Below are positions 46,247-59,954 of a DNA stretch of 64,000 nucleotides, piece by piece. The notes beneath the pieces are model-generated. The model was given only the letters and a program-made list of their open reading frames with translations, searched no databases and had not been told where the DNA came from. Made by a program: the position numbers and the translations under genes. Positions within the stretch are counted from its first letter, which is position 1. Every line of letters begins with the position of its first letter. The DNA comes from Inonotus obliquus (Eukaryota; Basidiomycota; Agaricomycetes; Hymenochaetales; Hymenochaetaceae): positions 558,001 to 622,000 of the forward strand of contig JAJHTX010000006.1 of assembly GCA_032164295.1 (NCBI GenBank), given 5' to 3'.

Positions 46247-49200
46247 TCTCTGTGTATAAGTATAAGCATAAGAATGATAATACTCCATCACACTAAGAAC
46301 GGATTTGGATATGACATCAATGTGCGATGGACGGGGAACCACTGGTACTAAGCAGTGAAATGGGTAGGATAGGATGGATAGGGGGATTCGGTGAAGCTAT
46401 GATTACCATGACGAAAACCCAGAGTTGTGGTGTTACTTTTTCTTTCTGAGTGTTTCTAGGTGGTCGTTTGGAAGGGGTTCAAGGGGAAAGGTGGGAGTCC
46501 CGAATCCCGAGTCCCGAGTCCGTACTGATAGATGTGAATGTTGCGAGGTTTCACCGCAGATGGATTGGAATTTGGAACTCTCTCTGGGTCTACATTCATA
46601 CCATATGTGCGTCTAAGATGGAGAGTTATGTAATGATAATTGCATCATGTCTGACGACTCGACTCGGAAGCCACTATCAGAAGAAACGAAACTGCGAAAG
46701 GAAACGGGAGATTTGAGAAAGATGCATAATTGCATATGAGTGGCGGGATGGGGATCATGATGTCCGTTGATCGGAGGAAGGGAACTAACTTGGGGAACAA
46801 ACTCGATTCAGGCGCAGTGGCTAGTAAACCATAGATGCATGCGTGCCACTTCGGAAGCTTGGAAGTTTGAACTCTTCCAGAGTTTATGAAAGAAAGACGG
46901 TAATAAAATAAATAACAGCATGCCGAATGAAAGATGAAAGATGATGAAACGGTCTTCTTCAGAGTAATTCCCGAATTCCTCCAGGCTCTGGGTTCGCTTT
47001 TCATTGTTTCAATAACCCTATCTGTTCATTTGCCTGTCGGAAACGTGGGTACCTTTCATAACCTTTTCCGAGTCTTATCTTTCAATCCTTTACTACTTAC
47101 TTGCATTCTATGAGTCTACGTGTCTACATAAATTTGATTTCCACCTCAGACTCCAATGAAATTCGAAGAAGATAAGAAGGGAAAATAACCAGCTCGTAAG
47201 ACAAATATTTGCAAATCATCATAGTATTTATATTTCTCAGTAAGCACAGTGAGTCCTAAACAGTAGATTCGATAAAGTTCGATCAACGATCTAACCAAAG
47301 ACATATATTTGGCGTTTGCCAGTGGACGATGGTGAACGTTGCTATCGCAGCCAGCATCGGTAAGTCGATAGACGGGTACCGTTCGTCCGAGTCTTTGCCG
47401 TTCGTTCTGCCGTTCTGCCGCTCTTGTGCCGATCGCTGTGCGTTGCCCACGCGAGACACATGGTCGCGACGTCGTCCGAGTCGCCGAGCACAGCTATGAC
47501 TAGCTAGTGCTGGAAGAGAGGAAGATGGGATGGTGGGATGCCACGGTTGCGATGGTGGGAAGACGTATGTAGAATTAATCAATTATCCTATTATATATAA
47601 GTCCAGGGTAGGTAATAAACAGACGAGTATGAAGACTTATGATCGGTTTGCTTAATATTTGCTTGACGGGCTGGATTCGCCGGATTCAAGGTCTAATACC
47701 TGGACCCGGACGCGCCGACGAGCCATAGTGCCATAGAGCCTGAAATCCATATTCTAGTTTCGTAGAACATCAGAAAAGATCTCCGAATGTAAAGCCATGC
47801 AGGTCTGCTTTTTGAGATATGAGATCATTGAGGTGATCGGTCCCGGGTCCCACAGTACGGGCTACCCGGCTGCGGGCTACTGAAGCATTGAACCTATTGA
47901 ACCCTGTTTGTTGGACCTGAAGAAATATTGTAGTATGTGAAGATGATAGGATGACGATGATAATCATGGTCAGACGGTTCCGGACCAGATACCCAAAGTG
48001 GTCAACTTGCATATGATCAGCTCACCTCCAAGTGAAGGTGATGGAAGATAAGAACAGAACTTACCAGACCAGTATTCTGACTCGTCGGCTGGACTACCAA
48101 ACTACCATGACACGCGATACGGTGACAACAGTTGCTTGAAGCTTCTTTCCGGTTAGGGGCACTACACCCGTTGCTCGTTGCTCGTTCTTTTCGTTGCCTT
48201 GCCTCTGTCTTCTCTACGTCTCGCCGGTGTCGGTCGTCGAGCTACCACGTGGATGGTTCGCAAGGGAGAATGCGACCGACCACGCGAAACGGAAGAGAAG
48301 GGTCAGCCTTGGCCATTCAGTCAATCCGACTCAATCGTGCCCGCGCCAATAATATATTCAATGGATGGGAATCTGAACGATCACGATCCACAAATTCAAA
48401 CAATTTGTTCATGATCAGCATTCAGGGAGGGTAATGTGGGTGGAATGCAGAAGAAGTAGACTTCCTGACACCAAAATGCAAAGGTCTACCGATCGAGGAT
48501 AATGACCGAATGCCAAGGCCAAGTAGTATCGTATCGTGGAGGATTATCCGCATGGAAAGGTTCGTCGTCCTAAGCAGTCCCTGTACACCCTATCCAAGGT
48601 GGATCCCAAAGCACGTTTTGACATCACGACGCCAAGATACCAGATCCCTCAGGATCCCTCCAGGGATTCTCGTCAGTCGTCAGAAGTCGTCAGTCGCCAG
48701 CCACCTCTCCTGACAATCCACGGTTGCAACGTTGCAATTGACAACTATCAACGCAAGTACAGCCTCCAATAGCCTCAGCGGATCCAGGCACGGATCGGAT
48801 CGAGAGAGACTAGTGGTTAGTGGTTAGTGGTATAGATCTGGATAAGGTCAACGGTATCCTCACTCCGCTTGCTAGTGTGATTTGCTAGGGATTTGCTTTG
48901 GTTACGACCGACTGGTGTATCAGTATCATACGTAAAGACGTAAAGACGAAGACGAGCTAGTTGAGCTAGTTGTGGGCGGTAACAGGCTGTAGAGACGCGT
49001 ACCGTCTTGCGGGTCCGTTGCTCGGCAACAAGGTCAAAAGCGTCTTCTCTTCGTCGTTCAGTTGGCCGGCGCGGTGACTACGGTGACGACGGACTAGTCT
49101 AAGGGACAGCTTCTAGCGCAGATCATTCATCAAATCCACTCCTCGCCCTTCTCCAAACTTCAGACTTCTCTCTCACCGACCGACAATCGCGTCAAAACAG

Positions 49201-51361
49201 TAATACAGTACAAAAGGAGAATTTGATTTAATTATGGTTTTTTTAGCATGACTTTTGGGCTTTTGATGGTTACTCACTTGTCACTCGAATTCTTTTTCTT
49301 TACTGTTTTTCTGTTTTCTGATTGATGGAGTTTGGCGGCGGGTCCGAAGTCTTTAGATCTGGTTAGTTCTTTGACGACGCTGAGTCCTCGGGACAAGCAG
49401 GTCGCGTAGTAGCGTAGGTTTGGTCGAATATCGAGTATTACGTCTTAAGTATGTATGAAAGCGAAGCAAGTGATACTTCTTGATTCTTCTCGATACTTCT
49501 TGACAGGGTGGAGGAAAGGAGGATTGATGATGAGGGTTGGTTCAACCGTGTTTGTGCGTTACTTCCCATAGATATTGAGAATAGCTCTAACAGTTTCATG
49601 AAAGCGAGCGAGCAATAGTACTAGTCTTTCTGTGCGTTCTGCTGTTCTGCATTCCGATTACCGACGGCTACGATCTGCAATGATAAGAGAAGATTATTCA
49701 TTATTCATTCACAGCGAGCTGCGGACAGATGGAAGCACGAAGAACCACCACGGCCGACCGGACGGCACGGTAACAGCCGGGTCTCAAGCACAAACAAGCC
49801 GAAATCCGAACAAAGGAAAGTACAGAACAGAATATTAGTGGGGATTTCAGAAAACATGAGTCTCTTCGGCTGAATAGCGAGTGATGTTATTTTACCCGCA
49901 GCGTAATAGTAGCCAAATGTGACGTTATGGTCGGTTGATGCGTATCCCGCGAGAGTTTTTTCGTTACTGAAGGGCAAGGCTGGCTAAGTTTCCATTCTAC
50001 GTCTGGAGAGGAAACTCTTGGACTATCCGATTCCGAATCGGCGTTAAGCAGTTCCAGAATCATTGAAGGAGGTGTTCATATTGCAACGTTTTTCAAAGGT
50101 TCGTTGCGCGTCGTAAGCGTTTCCCGCCATGAAGACAAGAGGAGGAAATTTCGTGGCGCCGAGGTGGGTTGCTAAAAATGAATAAGCGCTAGCTGGGTGC
50201 GCCGGGACGGGTATCGGGATGGCATGCATGCGAGGCGAGGGAATCCATTGGCCACGCGACGGTGAACACGTGTTCCGCTAAGCCCGTGACTAAATGACCT
50301 TTTGAATTCAATTGCATGATGTTCCCCCCCCTTCCCTTCGATACAGTTTCGCCGCGTCGCCCGTTCTTGTGCTTACTTACAACCAGTCTTGTCTTCGTTG
50401 GCGGGGAACCCTCTCTTGGACATTTCTAAACCAAGTAGGAGCAAGTAAATATGAATTTATTATTTAATTTTTTATGATGTTTGGATTAAGTTATGATCTG
50501 ATGGACGCTTGGGGAATGGAGCTGACCCCGCTGGCGCTCCTGACGGACCGAGAAAATCGTTCCTAGAGTGGTAAATACGGAGTTGCCGGGGGGAGACGGA
50601 AATGATGGGATTGAATGAGTATGAATAGGGTTTATTCTGTGACTGACCTGGGTATTTTAGCAGGTCTAGAGGCAGTAATAGTAGCGCATAGGATATAGAT
50701 GTGTCGTGTACAGTGCTTCTGTGTGCTGTACTGGACTGGATAGGAGGGAGGGAGGATTGAGAGAGAGAGAGAGGATTCTTAGTGATACCGGTGGGAGAAA
50801 ATGACCGTTTTGGGAGAGATGTCGACCATTATTGCGTTTACGTCATGTCTCTCCGGAGTTTGCCCTTCATCTCCTTTCTCTCTCTCTCTGACTATGTCGG
50901 CAAGTTACTTTGTGCCACTGAGTTTTGCCACCAAAATATCTTATTATCTCGTCTCTATCGTCGATGAGTAGGCCATCAGATGGACAATGGGTGAGTCAGA
51001 TATAAACGAGAATAAAATTCATCTCGATTGTTGGATCTGCGGACCAAGGAAATGGCTACGGAGTGGTCCGCGCTAGGGAAAACGGAAAAGGTCGTATGCA
51101 ACCAAACTTAATTTTCCTGAACCAGGGCAATAACGCAAAGGGCTCTCCTCGTCTTCGTTTCGAAGGCTTCTCTCTGTCGACAGGAAACACCCACAATCAC
51201 CTTCCCACAAGAAATACATTCTTAAACTCTACTCGCGTGGCTCTCCCGCTAAACACTGTAAATACCTTCACCTTCGCCATACCCTTCCCTTTCCTTCTGC
51301 CGCGTCCGTCACGCTTTCCCCTCATCATACCATCCCTCTTACTCTCTTGAACACTGCTTCA
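46247..51361. other. 5-kb gene-poor region upstream of the Zn2Cys6 gene
   Basis: No exon chain or protein motif was found. The region contains short local repeats: CCCGAGT/CCCGAAT units at 46497-46519, GTTAGTG in tandem near 48812-48830, AAAGACG units near 48935 and GAGCTAGTT twice near 48954-48971. The last 300 bases are pyrimidine-rich, as expected for the leader of the transcription factor gene. A long regulatory region or leader is the simplest reading. Confidence 0.45.
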
Positions 51362-54300
51362 ATGGTCGTCGGCACAGCAGCCGACGGTAATCCTCCCTTC
51401 TACCCTCTCTTTCATCATCATCATTACGCCCTCGATGACCAGCCCCAGTCTAGTGAGGACGGCTCCGGCATGCACTCCCCGACTTTCATCGATTCAGATG
51501 CATCTATGGACGCCCGCAGACATGTCTGTAAGTCCCATCTTCACTCTTCCAAGATTCACTTGGTCCGCCTCGCTCACCCTGTCCCTTTGGTTAATTGTAA
51601 CTGATTGTCCGTGCCGGTCGCGTTATTTGCTTGACTTGACTTTCGCCCTATACCTTATCCGCGCCAACTTTAATTTTGTCAATGTTATTATTAAAAGTCC
51701 GGCAACCACCCCCCGACCTTGATATTCGGTCAGTGGAAGGCATGATGGCAGATCGGTTCTCAGTGTCGCATCCCGACGCGAATAATGGACTTCCTGCATA
51801 CGTTCCGCTGCAATATTCTCCGCACTCGCAAGGCGAACTGCAATATCCACATTATATGCATACCACTGGACACTCGCAACATCCGTTTGAGACTGACAGA
51901 CGATATATACCCAGAGAGGACGAGCACTTGCTGCAGAACTCTGCGCAAGTATTCTCCCAAGGCAGACATCCAGAGAATAAAGCCATGGAAATGCCTCGCC
52001 CACTTACGATACCCTCCCTTCCTCCATCACATCTGCTGCCACCAAGTAACCGTATGCTTGGTCGGATTAATACGGAGTCTTTGCATTCGTCCACGGACTA
52101 CCGCCCTGGATTGCCACAGGACATGATTTCCCCTCTCTCAGCGGGTGCAGGCCCGATAAGCGCGAGATCTTCAATGATTGACTCTACCACCAGCTCCGCC
52201 ACCGAGGCCGCCAGACGCCAGCCATCACTAGTTGTCATTGCATGTCGCCAGTGGTTCGTGCTGCGTTTTTGCTTTGAAGCGTAATTTTTAGATACTTATA
52301 ATTATTTATTTTCGCTTTCTTTCCCTAGTCGAGCACGGAAAATTCGATGCGATTCTACGCGCCCTTCGTGCAATAATTGTATACGGCGCCAGAACGAGTG
52401 TCAATACGACGCAGTTCCAAAGCGCCGCGGGCCTGACAAACGACCCGGGACAAGGCAGCGATCGTGCAAGAAACGTCCAGCGGATGGCTCGATGCCCGTC
52501 AAGAAGAAGCAGAAGAAGAACGACGATGCTTCGGTACTTTCCCCCACCGCTTCTTCACCTCCGATCACGGTGAAGTCAGAGGATTCAAGTAGGAGTATTG
52601 ACGATCAGCCTAGTGGCGGTGTCCTACCAGCAGGTAACGAGAGCCACTATGCTTCGACCGCCTCCCTCGCACATAGTCACGTCCGATCAGACTTGTCAGG
52701 CCAAGATGCGGCCGGAGAGCTGGGCGGTAACGGTGGCATTGTATCTCATTCGAAGGGGAACTTTGGATTGCGCTTGGATATGAATTTTATGGATCGCCCA
52801 CAGTCGGCGTATGGTTCTGGTCAGCTCAGCAGTTCGCACTCGCACTCGCGGACCCACTCAACCCAGTCGTCGCAGTCACATCATCACCTGTCTTCGGGCA
52901 GCGCGTCGCCGACGACCGTGTCCATACACAATACCTTTAGCGCGCTTTCTACTCCCGGCACGGAGATGCGCTTCCCCAAGGTACGCCAACCTTTTCCCGC
53001 ATTTGCCGGCGTACCTGTAAATATGTGCTGATGCAGAGAGTGTGAATGAATATGTAGTCCTCGTTTCGGGGCGACCCCTTTTCGAAATATGAGCAGTCTA
53101 GTGCGGAAAGCTTATCGGATTCCGAGCTCACTGGCCGCTCTTTTGCACGACAAATGAACCTTAACGTCCTTACCCCTTCTCCCCACGTGTATCTTTCTTC
53201 CCCCTCTTCTGATCTTAACAGTAATAAACTGTGGTGGGACACTTTACTTCACGAGTATTCAACCTCACCAGAGCAATCGTGAGTTGGACTTGCATATCTT
53301 TCTCAGGCTAGACAAAACCTGATTTGTAATGACAGCGAATCAATTATAATCAACGACTTGACATCACTGTACGCATCAATAACGGTCTTCATCTATGGTC
53401 CTTTTTTCTGACCGTAAGCCGATATACAGCTTTCACAGTTCCATTCATTGGCTCTCGTTCTTGAACGAGCAATTCTTTTTCCGGAGACTGTCTGACCCAT
53501 CCGAGAGGGAGAAGATGCAGCCTTCGCTTGTTTTGTCGGCACTCGCACTTGCGTCACTCCTGCAGTCGAGTGAGATTGAACGGGGAGAAGGAGGGCGTCG
53601 GCGAGCTCTCCGGTTGCGAGACATGGCTCAGTCGCACCTCGAGGCTTCGTGGAACGTCTCATCTGTTGATCCTGCTTTAGCACAGGCGGCCTTGGTATGT
53701 ATAGTATTCTCAAATAGTATACTGTACGTTGTAACTCACTCTCACTTTCCTCATTCAGCTTATCGCCATCTTTGAATCTTCAGCACACCCGCTGCACAGT
53801 GACGAAAGGGTCTGTTCTTCGCTAGTTCTTCTTGACCAGATTATTCGCACGTTGGCTCTTACGGCAATTGACCTTGCGGACCCGGATGCATGTGTCTTCT
53901 CACCCGATTCCGTTCCGAGTGTGCCACGTCCTTCGTCCCATGATATTACGCTTGAAGATCGATGTTACTGTGCACCACCGATCCATTCCCCTCAGCTCGA
54001 CCTAGGTCGCGGTGGCCGACTGTCCCCAACTTGGTCCACTAGCATCAGTTGGGACGCCGCTTTGACAATTGAGGAAATTGAGAGGGAACAAACAAGGAGA
54101 CTCTGTTGGGCAGCTCTTTGTACGTAATTGACTATTCTGTAAAGAAAGGGTGTGTTGCTCACAGTTTGGTCTGATTAGCGCTAAGCGCAGATCATGCTGT
54201 TCAAAGCACAGCGCTTCACAAGGAACCCCTTGATCTCTTTATAAGCCGGCCCGAGAATGTATGCTACCTTCAGTCTTATCGTTCCGTGAGCCACATTGAT

Positions 54301-55565
54301 TGAACGGAATCAAAAAATTTCCTTTAGTACGCACTCCTCTTCCCCGGCGAAAAGTGTGCCTCCGCCGATGATGGACTTGGCCATCACCTGTCGCCGAAGC
54401 AATCGATTTGGGCACTTTATTGCAGGAGTATGCTGCTATGGAACAGTTGTCTGCACTTGCGTAAACTCACGAGCGATTCGGATAAGGCGGAGTTCTCCGT
54501 GAACGCTTGGCTGGAGGCCTCGGATATTGAAGATGCACTTGATGCTCACCATTGCTCGACTGATTCGCATCTTGCGTATATGTCTCGGGAGCATATATTC
54601 AAGTACGTACCACGACTCTCTTTGCGAGCTTAGTTTAAGACAGCTTTTCTGTATAGCTCACGCATCGCGATCTCATATGAATTCCGACGGTGCGTATAGT
54701 CACATACACATAAGTGGGGAAATTAAGTTTACTGATGCACGTTGCACAGGCTCCAGAACGTTGACACTGGGACCTTGCCGAAGTTCAATCGCCGTCAGGC
54801 CGAGGAATGGAGTAAGTAACAATACAATTTGTATTATCGTCCTTCCCCCTGCTGCTATTCCCACATCATTGTTGCCGAAATTCTCCTGTAGCGGCATTTT
54901 AAGCGTTGCTTCTAGACTTGTATTTTCACTCCTTCCTGGTTCCTTCTGTGTAAAGACACGGAAGCCCGTCACGAATATTGTTGTCTCTTGTCTCATTGGT
55001 ATTGGAACTAAAACCCGATTTTTTCATCAGTTTATTATCAGACTCAAACGGCGAATCGATTCAAGACTGTTTTGCATGAGGGGCGTGATCCTTTAGCACG
55101 GATGCTTGCGCGCCGGCCTTTCTATGTGGTCAGTTTCTGCCTTCGTATTCCAAGCATCTAGCTTACCCCGATGTTTTCGGATTACTCAACTTCCAGTGGT
55201 GGTTCATGACGCAGTTGGCAATGTACGTATTGTCTTCCAGATTCGACCGTCTCCGTACAGCTGCTCAATTTGCTCCGTCATTTAGAAGCATGTCCCTCTG
55301 GGTGTACGATAATACGTTAGTCGAAGCGCTCGAATTGTCCAAGTCATTCCTGGTCCCGTTGGATATGCTAAGTGGCCTCTGGCCATGTCAAGGTGTGCCT
55401 TCCTCGCAAATACAATTTAAGTTTTGTCACTCACTTTTCCCCGCGCCAGTTCAACGGGAGCGGTATGATGCGTTGTGGATCGAACTTGACGACCATTGCA
55501 GGAAGGCGGGAATCACCCCGCCGCCACGACCCACCTATCTTCTTCCTCGTTCTCTCAGCCTATGA
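51362..55565 (+). CDS. Zn2Cys6 fungal transcription factor
   Basis: About 15 exons assemble, though the last third is less certain. The start (MVVGTAADGNPPFYPL) and residues to about 230 are Ser/Pro/His-rich. The zinc cluster is split by an intron: ACRQC then RARKIRCDSTRPSCNNC, IRRQNECQYD, giving C-x2-C-x6-C-x6-C-x2-C-x6-C. It is followed by KRRGPDKRPG and KKRPADGSMPVKKKQKK, a linker with nuclear-signal character, and a Ser/His-rich stretch. The fungal-specific middle homology region covers SLFHSSIHWLSFLNEQFFF, LALASLLQSSEIE, LRLRDMAQSHLEASW, ALAQAALLIAIFESSAH and EEIEREQTRRLCWAALC, then helical segments to the C-terminus (LWIELDDHCRKAGI, stop at 55563-55565). The layout resembles XlnR-class regulators, but the target genes are unknown. 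Confidence 0.88.
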
Positions 55566-58500
55566 ACAATTTGTGACTTTCTTCAGCTTTACTTCCTTCC
55601 CTTGTTTGTACGAGAGGATTTTTATGATGAGTTTCTGCTACTTCGGGATGTCTTTTCACAAACCCCATCTTCTCTCTTTTCGTCTGTCTCTTCTCTCATC
55701 AAACCTCACTACTAATACGATGTAGCAATAGTGTGTACCTCGCTTTCCGCGCGTCCTTCATGCTCTGTATTCCTCGAGTTGTCCGTTCTGATTGTTGTCG
55801 TTTCCTGCTTTATATCCAACCTATATCTAAGTATACCAAACCAATATCTACTGTATTTCGGTTACTCTCAAATACACTATCACACTATCACCTGGCGGTA
55901 TCACTCTCAGATCGAGAATGCCGAAATTACGACACGTTGTAATAAAGCGTGGACATGCTGCGCTTCTTAACTATACGGTCCAGTTCCCAGAAAACGGCGA
56001 ATTGGAGATGAGGATGGTTGGATAAGGAAGGAAGTAAGAATCAGTTCAAGTCGTTATTCTTGGATAGAGAGTATTACTTTAGATTTCAATCAAGGTGTTC
56101 ACTGCCGTTTATAGAACTCGCCTTGTCTTGCCGTGCTATATATAATTCTAACGATTACTTGTTTTTGCTTGATGATACACTTCTCGGTCTCTGAACGAGT
56201 CACGAGGACAATCTCTGCCAGTGGAAGGACGGGGATGTGGCGGCCTGACTTGCCTTTTTCTCTACAAGCACTTTCTTTCTTTCCCTTTCTCTTTCTATCA
56301 CGGGAAAAAAAGGGAGCTCCTTCGATTCTGAATGGATGTATATACTACAATGGACATCTTCTCACTGCGGTGTTGTGGGATGGGATGAGAATGGAAGAGA
56401 TTTCAGGGATTTTTTGGAGGAGGAAAGGGCCGGGGGGATGGGGTTGGAGGATTCGAGTATTCTTTTGCCTGGTGTATTCGGCTTGTCTCACCCGTCCCAT
56501 TCCATAATCTTCGTACTCATGCTTACCTCTCTTACGGTATATACAGTTTATGTCTATACCGTTGAAGAAGTCTTAGTCCATGTATGTGCAACGCGGAGTC
56601 CGTAAGTAGAGTTTAGAAGCGATGCGTCATGTTTACAGGCTATGAACTGAGAGCTGTTAACCTCCGTTAGTTCTGAACAGCTTAGTGCTTTTGAGAGAGA
56701 ACCGCATCACATACACACAACGAGTCTGAACGACGACGCAAATTGTTATGTCAATAGTCAACTTGACTCCCCCTCTTCTCCCCAATTACATCATCCATTG
56801 GAGTTTTGTGTACCTGCTGGACGACATGATTTCAAAGTCAAGTCAAGAAGGAAAGACCCCACTAATGTAACGACGATTGTTCAGGATTGGTAGACACGTG
56901 TCCGGTATGTGCCACGGCAGACTCCTTAGGGAACAGCTTTCTGAAGATTGCCTAGCACTAGCACGAGATTGTTTCCGGTTCAAAGTATGAACAACACGAA
57001 TAAATAGCCAAGCTCGTATATACGAGTTCTCGAAACATCGAAAGTACACACGTCACGGTATACGGTTGATAGTTTTCGAGTATCGATGGATGATACATGG
57101 GCCAATTTCCTGGAACAGAGTCGATAAGCAGTAGGCGCGTTTTCGTCGTGCATGGGTAGTAGTAATCTCCCCGACAATGCGTCACTTGAGCGCGGAACGT
57201 GACTGCGCGCAGACTTTGAGCGTGGAAAAGCCGACTGTATAACGGCACATCAGTTCTGGCACAGAACCCGTCACTCCGTAATGCAAATACAGTAATCCAC
57301 AAGCGGAGACCCACGTACGCAGGAGTGAAGCTAGCTAAGTCGCGTATTCTTCGGTGAATGCAAGAGGCCGACCGGAACAAAGACAATTGAAAGACCCGTT
57401 CAACCATAAAGAAAAAAAGTGAGTAACAGTGAGGAAACGTTCCAAAACAGCACAAGCGTAAGGTCCCAGCAGGCAGCTGAGCGTGAGTCCCAAGAGTTCC
57501 GCGCGGTGGTATTAGAAGCAGAAGAATAGTCGGAAACGGCCCCGAAGCGCACCTCGAAGCAAAGTCGCTTCGCTGAACTAAGTGCTGTTCCTAAATGAAG
57601 TGATATCTCTCATGATCAGTGCAGCAGGGTGACCTTCCAGAATTTACGCTTTCTATATCAGTATTTCTCCATTAGTCGGAGCTAACAGCGCCCTTTCTCC
57701 GCACACTAGTTTGTTCGTGATTGCCAGGCAGGAAGATGATTATCAATTAACAATTGACGGCATGATAGATCGCCTGCCTGCAGGCGTGATATTCTCGTCC
57801 TTAGAGAAGACGTGATAGAAGAAGACCCTGGGATTCTTGACTGAAGTAAAGCTACTGCAACGCGAGCGGGCTTTCATCGGCGTAGCTTGCAAAGCAGCAC
57901 ATAGAACGCATGGCGTCAATTTATGACCTTCTTGCAACTCCTTGCTAGGAAGAAGACCATTCTGCTGAGAGGTTTAAGGTCTTGTGGATCGGGGAAGACT
58001 TCTACTCCGATGATGACACAGTCAACTGGTCGTGATGCAGTGCGGATGTAACCTGCTGCATCATCGCTCACCTGAGAAGTACTGCAAGGCGAAGGCACAT
58101 GAGCCGTCTCGCATCAGTCAGGAGAGGGTGGAGTTACGTCCTCATTGCCACACACCGCCGTTGAATGGTTGCTGTGTGTGTAGGTATACGCTCCCTGATT
58201 TTCCACGGTCCGCGGGAAAGTTATGAATTGACGCACCTGTACTATGGATGAATCGAGTTAGTCGAGTGTGTTGTGTTATAGTTTGAACATTAAGTTTAAG
58301 GACCGACAATTTAATATTGAAGCCATGTTTGATCGGTGCTCAGCAAGAGCAGAGACATTGAAAATCCGGACCGCTGTCAAACCGTAAGCGTGGTGTACAG
58401 CATGGAAGTTGCGAAAGTAAGCAACTGAGTTTCATGAGAGAATCTCGTAAAATGAAGGCACAACTCCAGCCGATCGGAGTGCAGCCAAAGAGCATAGAAG

Positions 58501-58902
58501 ATCGAAGCGGCAAGTATGCAAGCGCTAACCACAGACTGCAAGCTAAATGGTTAGTACGTTGTGTGGCAACTTGGTTGGGAGCCACGAGCGCCACAGAATC
58601 CCGAGTTTAAGTTTGTTCTATGCAGAAGCGACAAGACAATTTTGCAGAAGACGATGAGTTGATTTGACTTCATGCCGGTATTCCAGCAAGGTGCCACCCT
58701 GTCTAACGGAGCAACGAATTGATGAGAAATCCAGTGATTTGGGTGTTTCCGAATCAAATTTCTCCATCATTTAAGCACAAGTATGCATAAGAGCGACGAT
58801 CGCGCGAACGTGGGTAAACTCTGCCAATTGTCGGGAGTGTCATTTGAGTTAGTGTTTTTTCACTGATGTTCTGACGGTTGAACTCACACCGCAGGATAAT
58901 CG
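55566..58902. other. 3.3-kb gene-less region
   Basis: Open frames up to 165 codons (minus, 56958-57455) show no recognisable motif and no exon chain. Simple words such as CACTATCA repeated near 55880-55890 are the only visible structure. It contains the 3' flanks of the flanking genes. Confidence 0.4.
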
Positions 58903-59768
58903 TCAGCGACGTTGAGTGTGAGGACGGTCTCGCGCAGCATTCGCGTCCCATCCTCTTCTATCACGTTCCCGCTCCCGTTCTTGTTTTGCGAAGTCGTATT
59001 CTCTCATATTGTCACGTACGTCTCTGCGTGGCGGAGGTGATGCGGAACGGCGACTTGCACGGGAAATGGATGCGGATCTCCTCCTATGAGTCTGGAGTTC
59101 CCTACTCCGTTCACGAGAGTCTCGACGTCTTGGCGAACGCGAACGCCGTCCATCTCGGTATCGATCGTCGCGTTCATATTCGGAATCACTGTCGTCCCTC
59201 CGTCCCGCCATGCGTTTGGCTTCTTTCCGTGCCTTCTTCTCTGCTTTTTTGGCCCTCTTTTCCAGCTTCCGCATCCTCCTTTCTAACTTCTCTTTGCTGA
59301 GGTCGTCGCCCGGAGTAGATATTTCCCCCGATTGGCCAGCCAAAGGACTTCTTGCGCTTTTCTCTCCGTCCGTGCTTACGTCCACCGTCTTCTTCATTGG
59401 GGCGAATCCTCTGCATGCGAGAGACAAGTTTTCAATAAGAATTATACCCTTGCAGGCAGGAGAGAACATACAACGCCTGGGCCAATGCTTCTGCTTCTGC
59501 CTCCTTTACTTTCCTTATTTCAGCCTCCTTTTCGGACTCGCTCTGCTTCTTGTCCCTATTGTACCAATGCACATCCTTGTTCTTCTGCCAACGTCCTGTC
59601 GGGGCATTAATACTGTGTCCAAGGTAGTGCTGGTTTATTCCGTTAGAGATCCTCCAAGGTGGAAGGTACTGCGCAAATAGTTACCTCTCGATCTTTGTCC
59701 GCTGAGACGTCTGCCCATTTGAACTCTGCCTGTCCACCTCTCGTGCCTCCCCTGACTGGCTCAAACAT
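58903..59768 (-). CDS. MMTAG2-family nuclear protein
   Basis: Three exons join in frame. The start at 59768 gives MFEPVRGGTRGGQAEFKWADVSADKDRE. The second exon gives HYLGHSINAPTGRWQKNKDVHWYNRDKK, the diagnostic core of the MMTAG (multiple myeloma tumour-associated protein 2) family, normally within the first 80 residues. A charged coiled-coil-like segment (KEAEIRKVKEAEAEALAQAL), GFAPMKK, a Lys/Arg/Glu helix (RMRKLEKRAKKAEKKARKE) and a long Arg/Ser tail (RRSRSPRRRDSRERSRE) follow. The RS-rich tail suggests a nuclear, splicing-related protein; the molecular role of the family is poorly known. It lies downstream of UTP25 on the same strand with about 190 bp between. Confidence 0.85.
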
Positions 59769-59954
59769 GATGGTACGACAAAAGTAAGGCTAGTATGTGG
59801 TGGATATAACTCAAGACGTGTCTTCACTGTTTGTTTGATTCGAGGGCCCACGAATCGCACGTGATTAAAAGGCATCACGTGGAGATAACAAAAATTAAAC
59901 CAAGTGTATGAAATCAAGTGCATTTATTTGGTCAGTACAGAAAGGGTAGTGAGC

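Noticed and set aside
56958..57455. 165-codon minus-strand frame
   Set aside because: Composition rich in Cys, Tyr, Ser and Arg with no domain and no exon partner; not supported as a gene.
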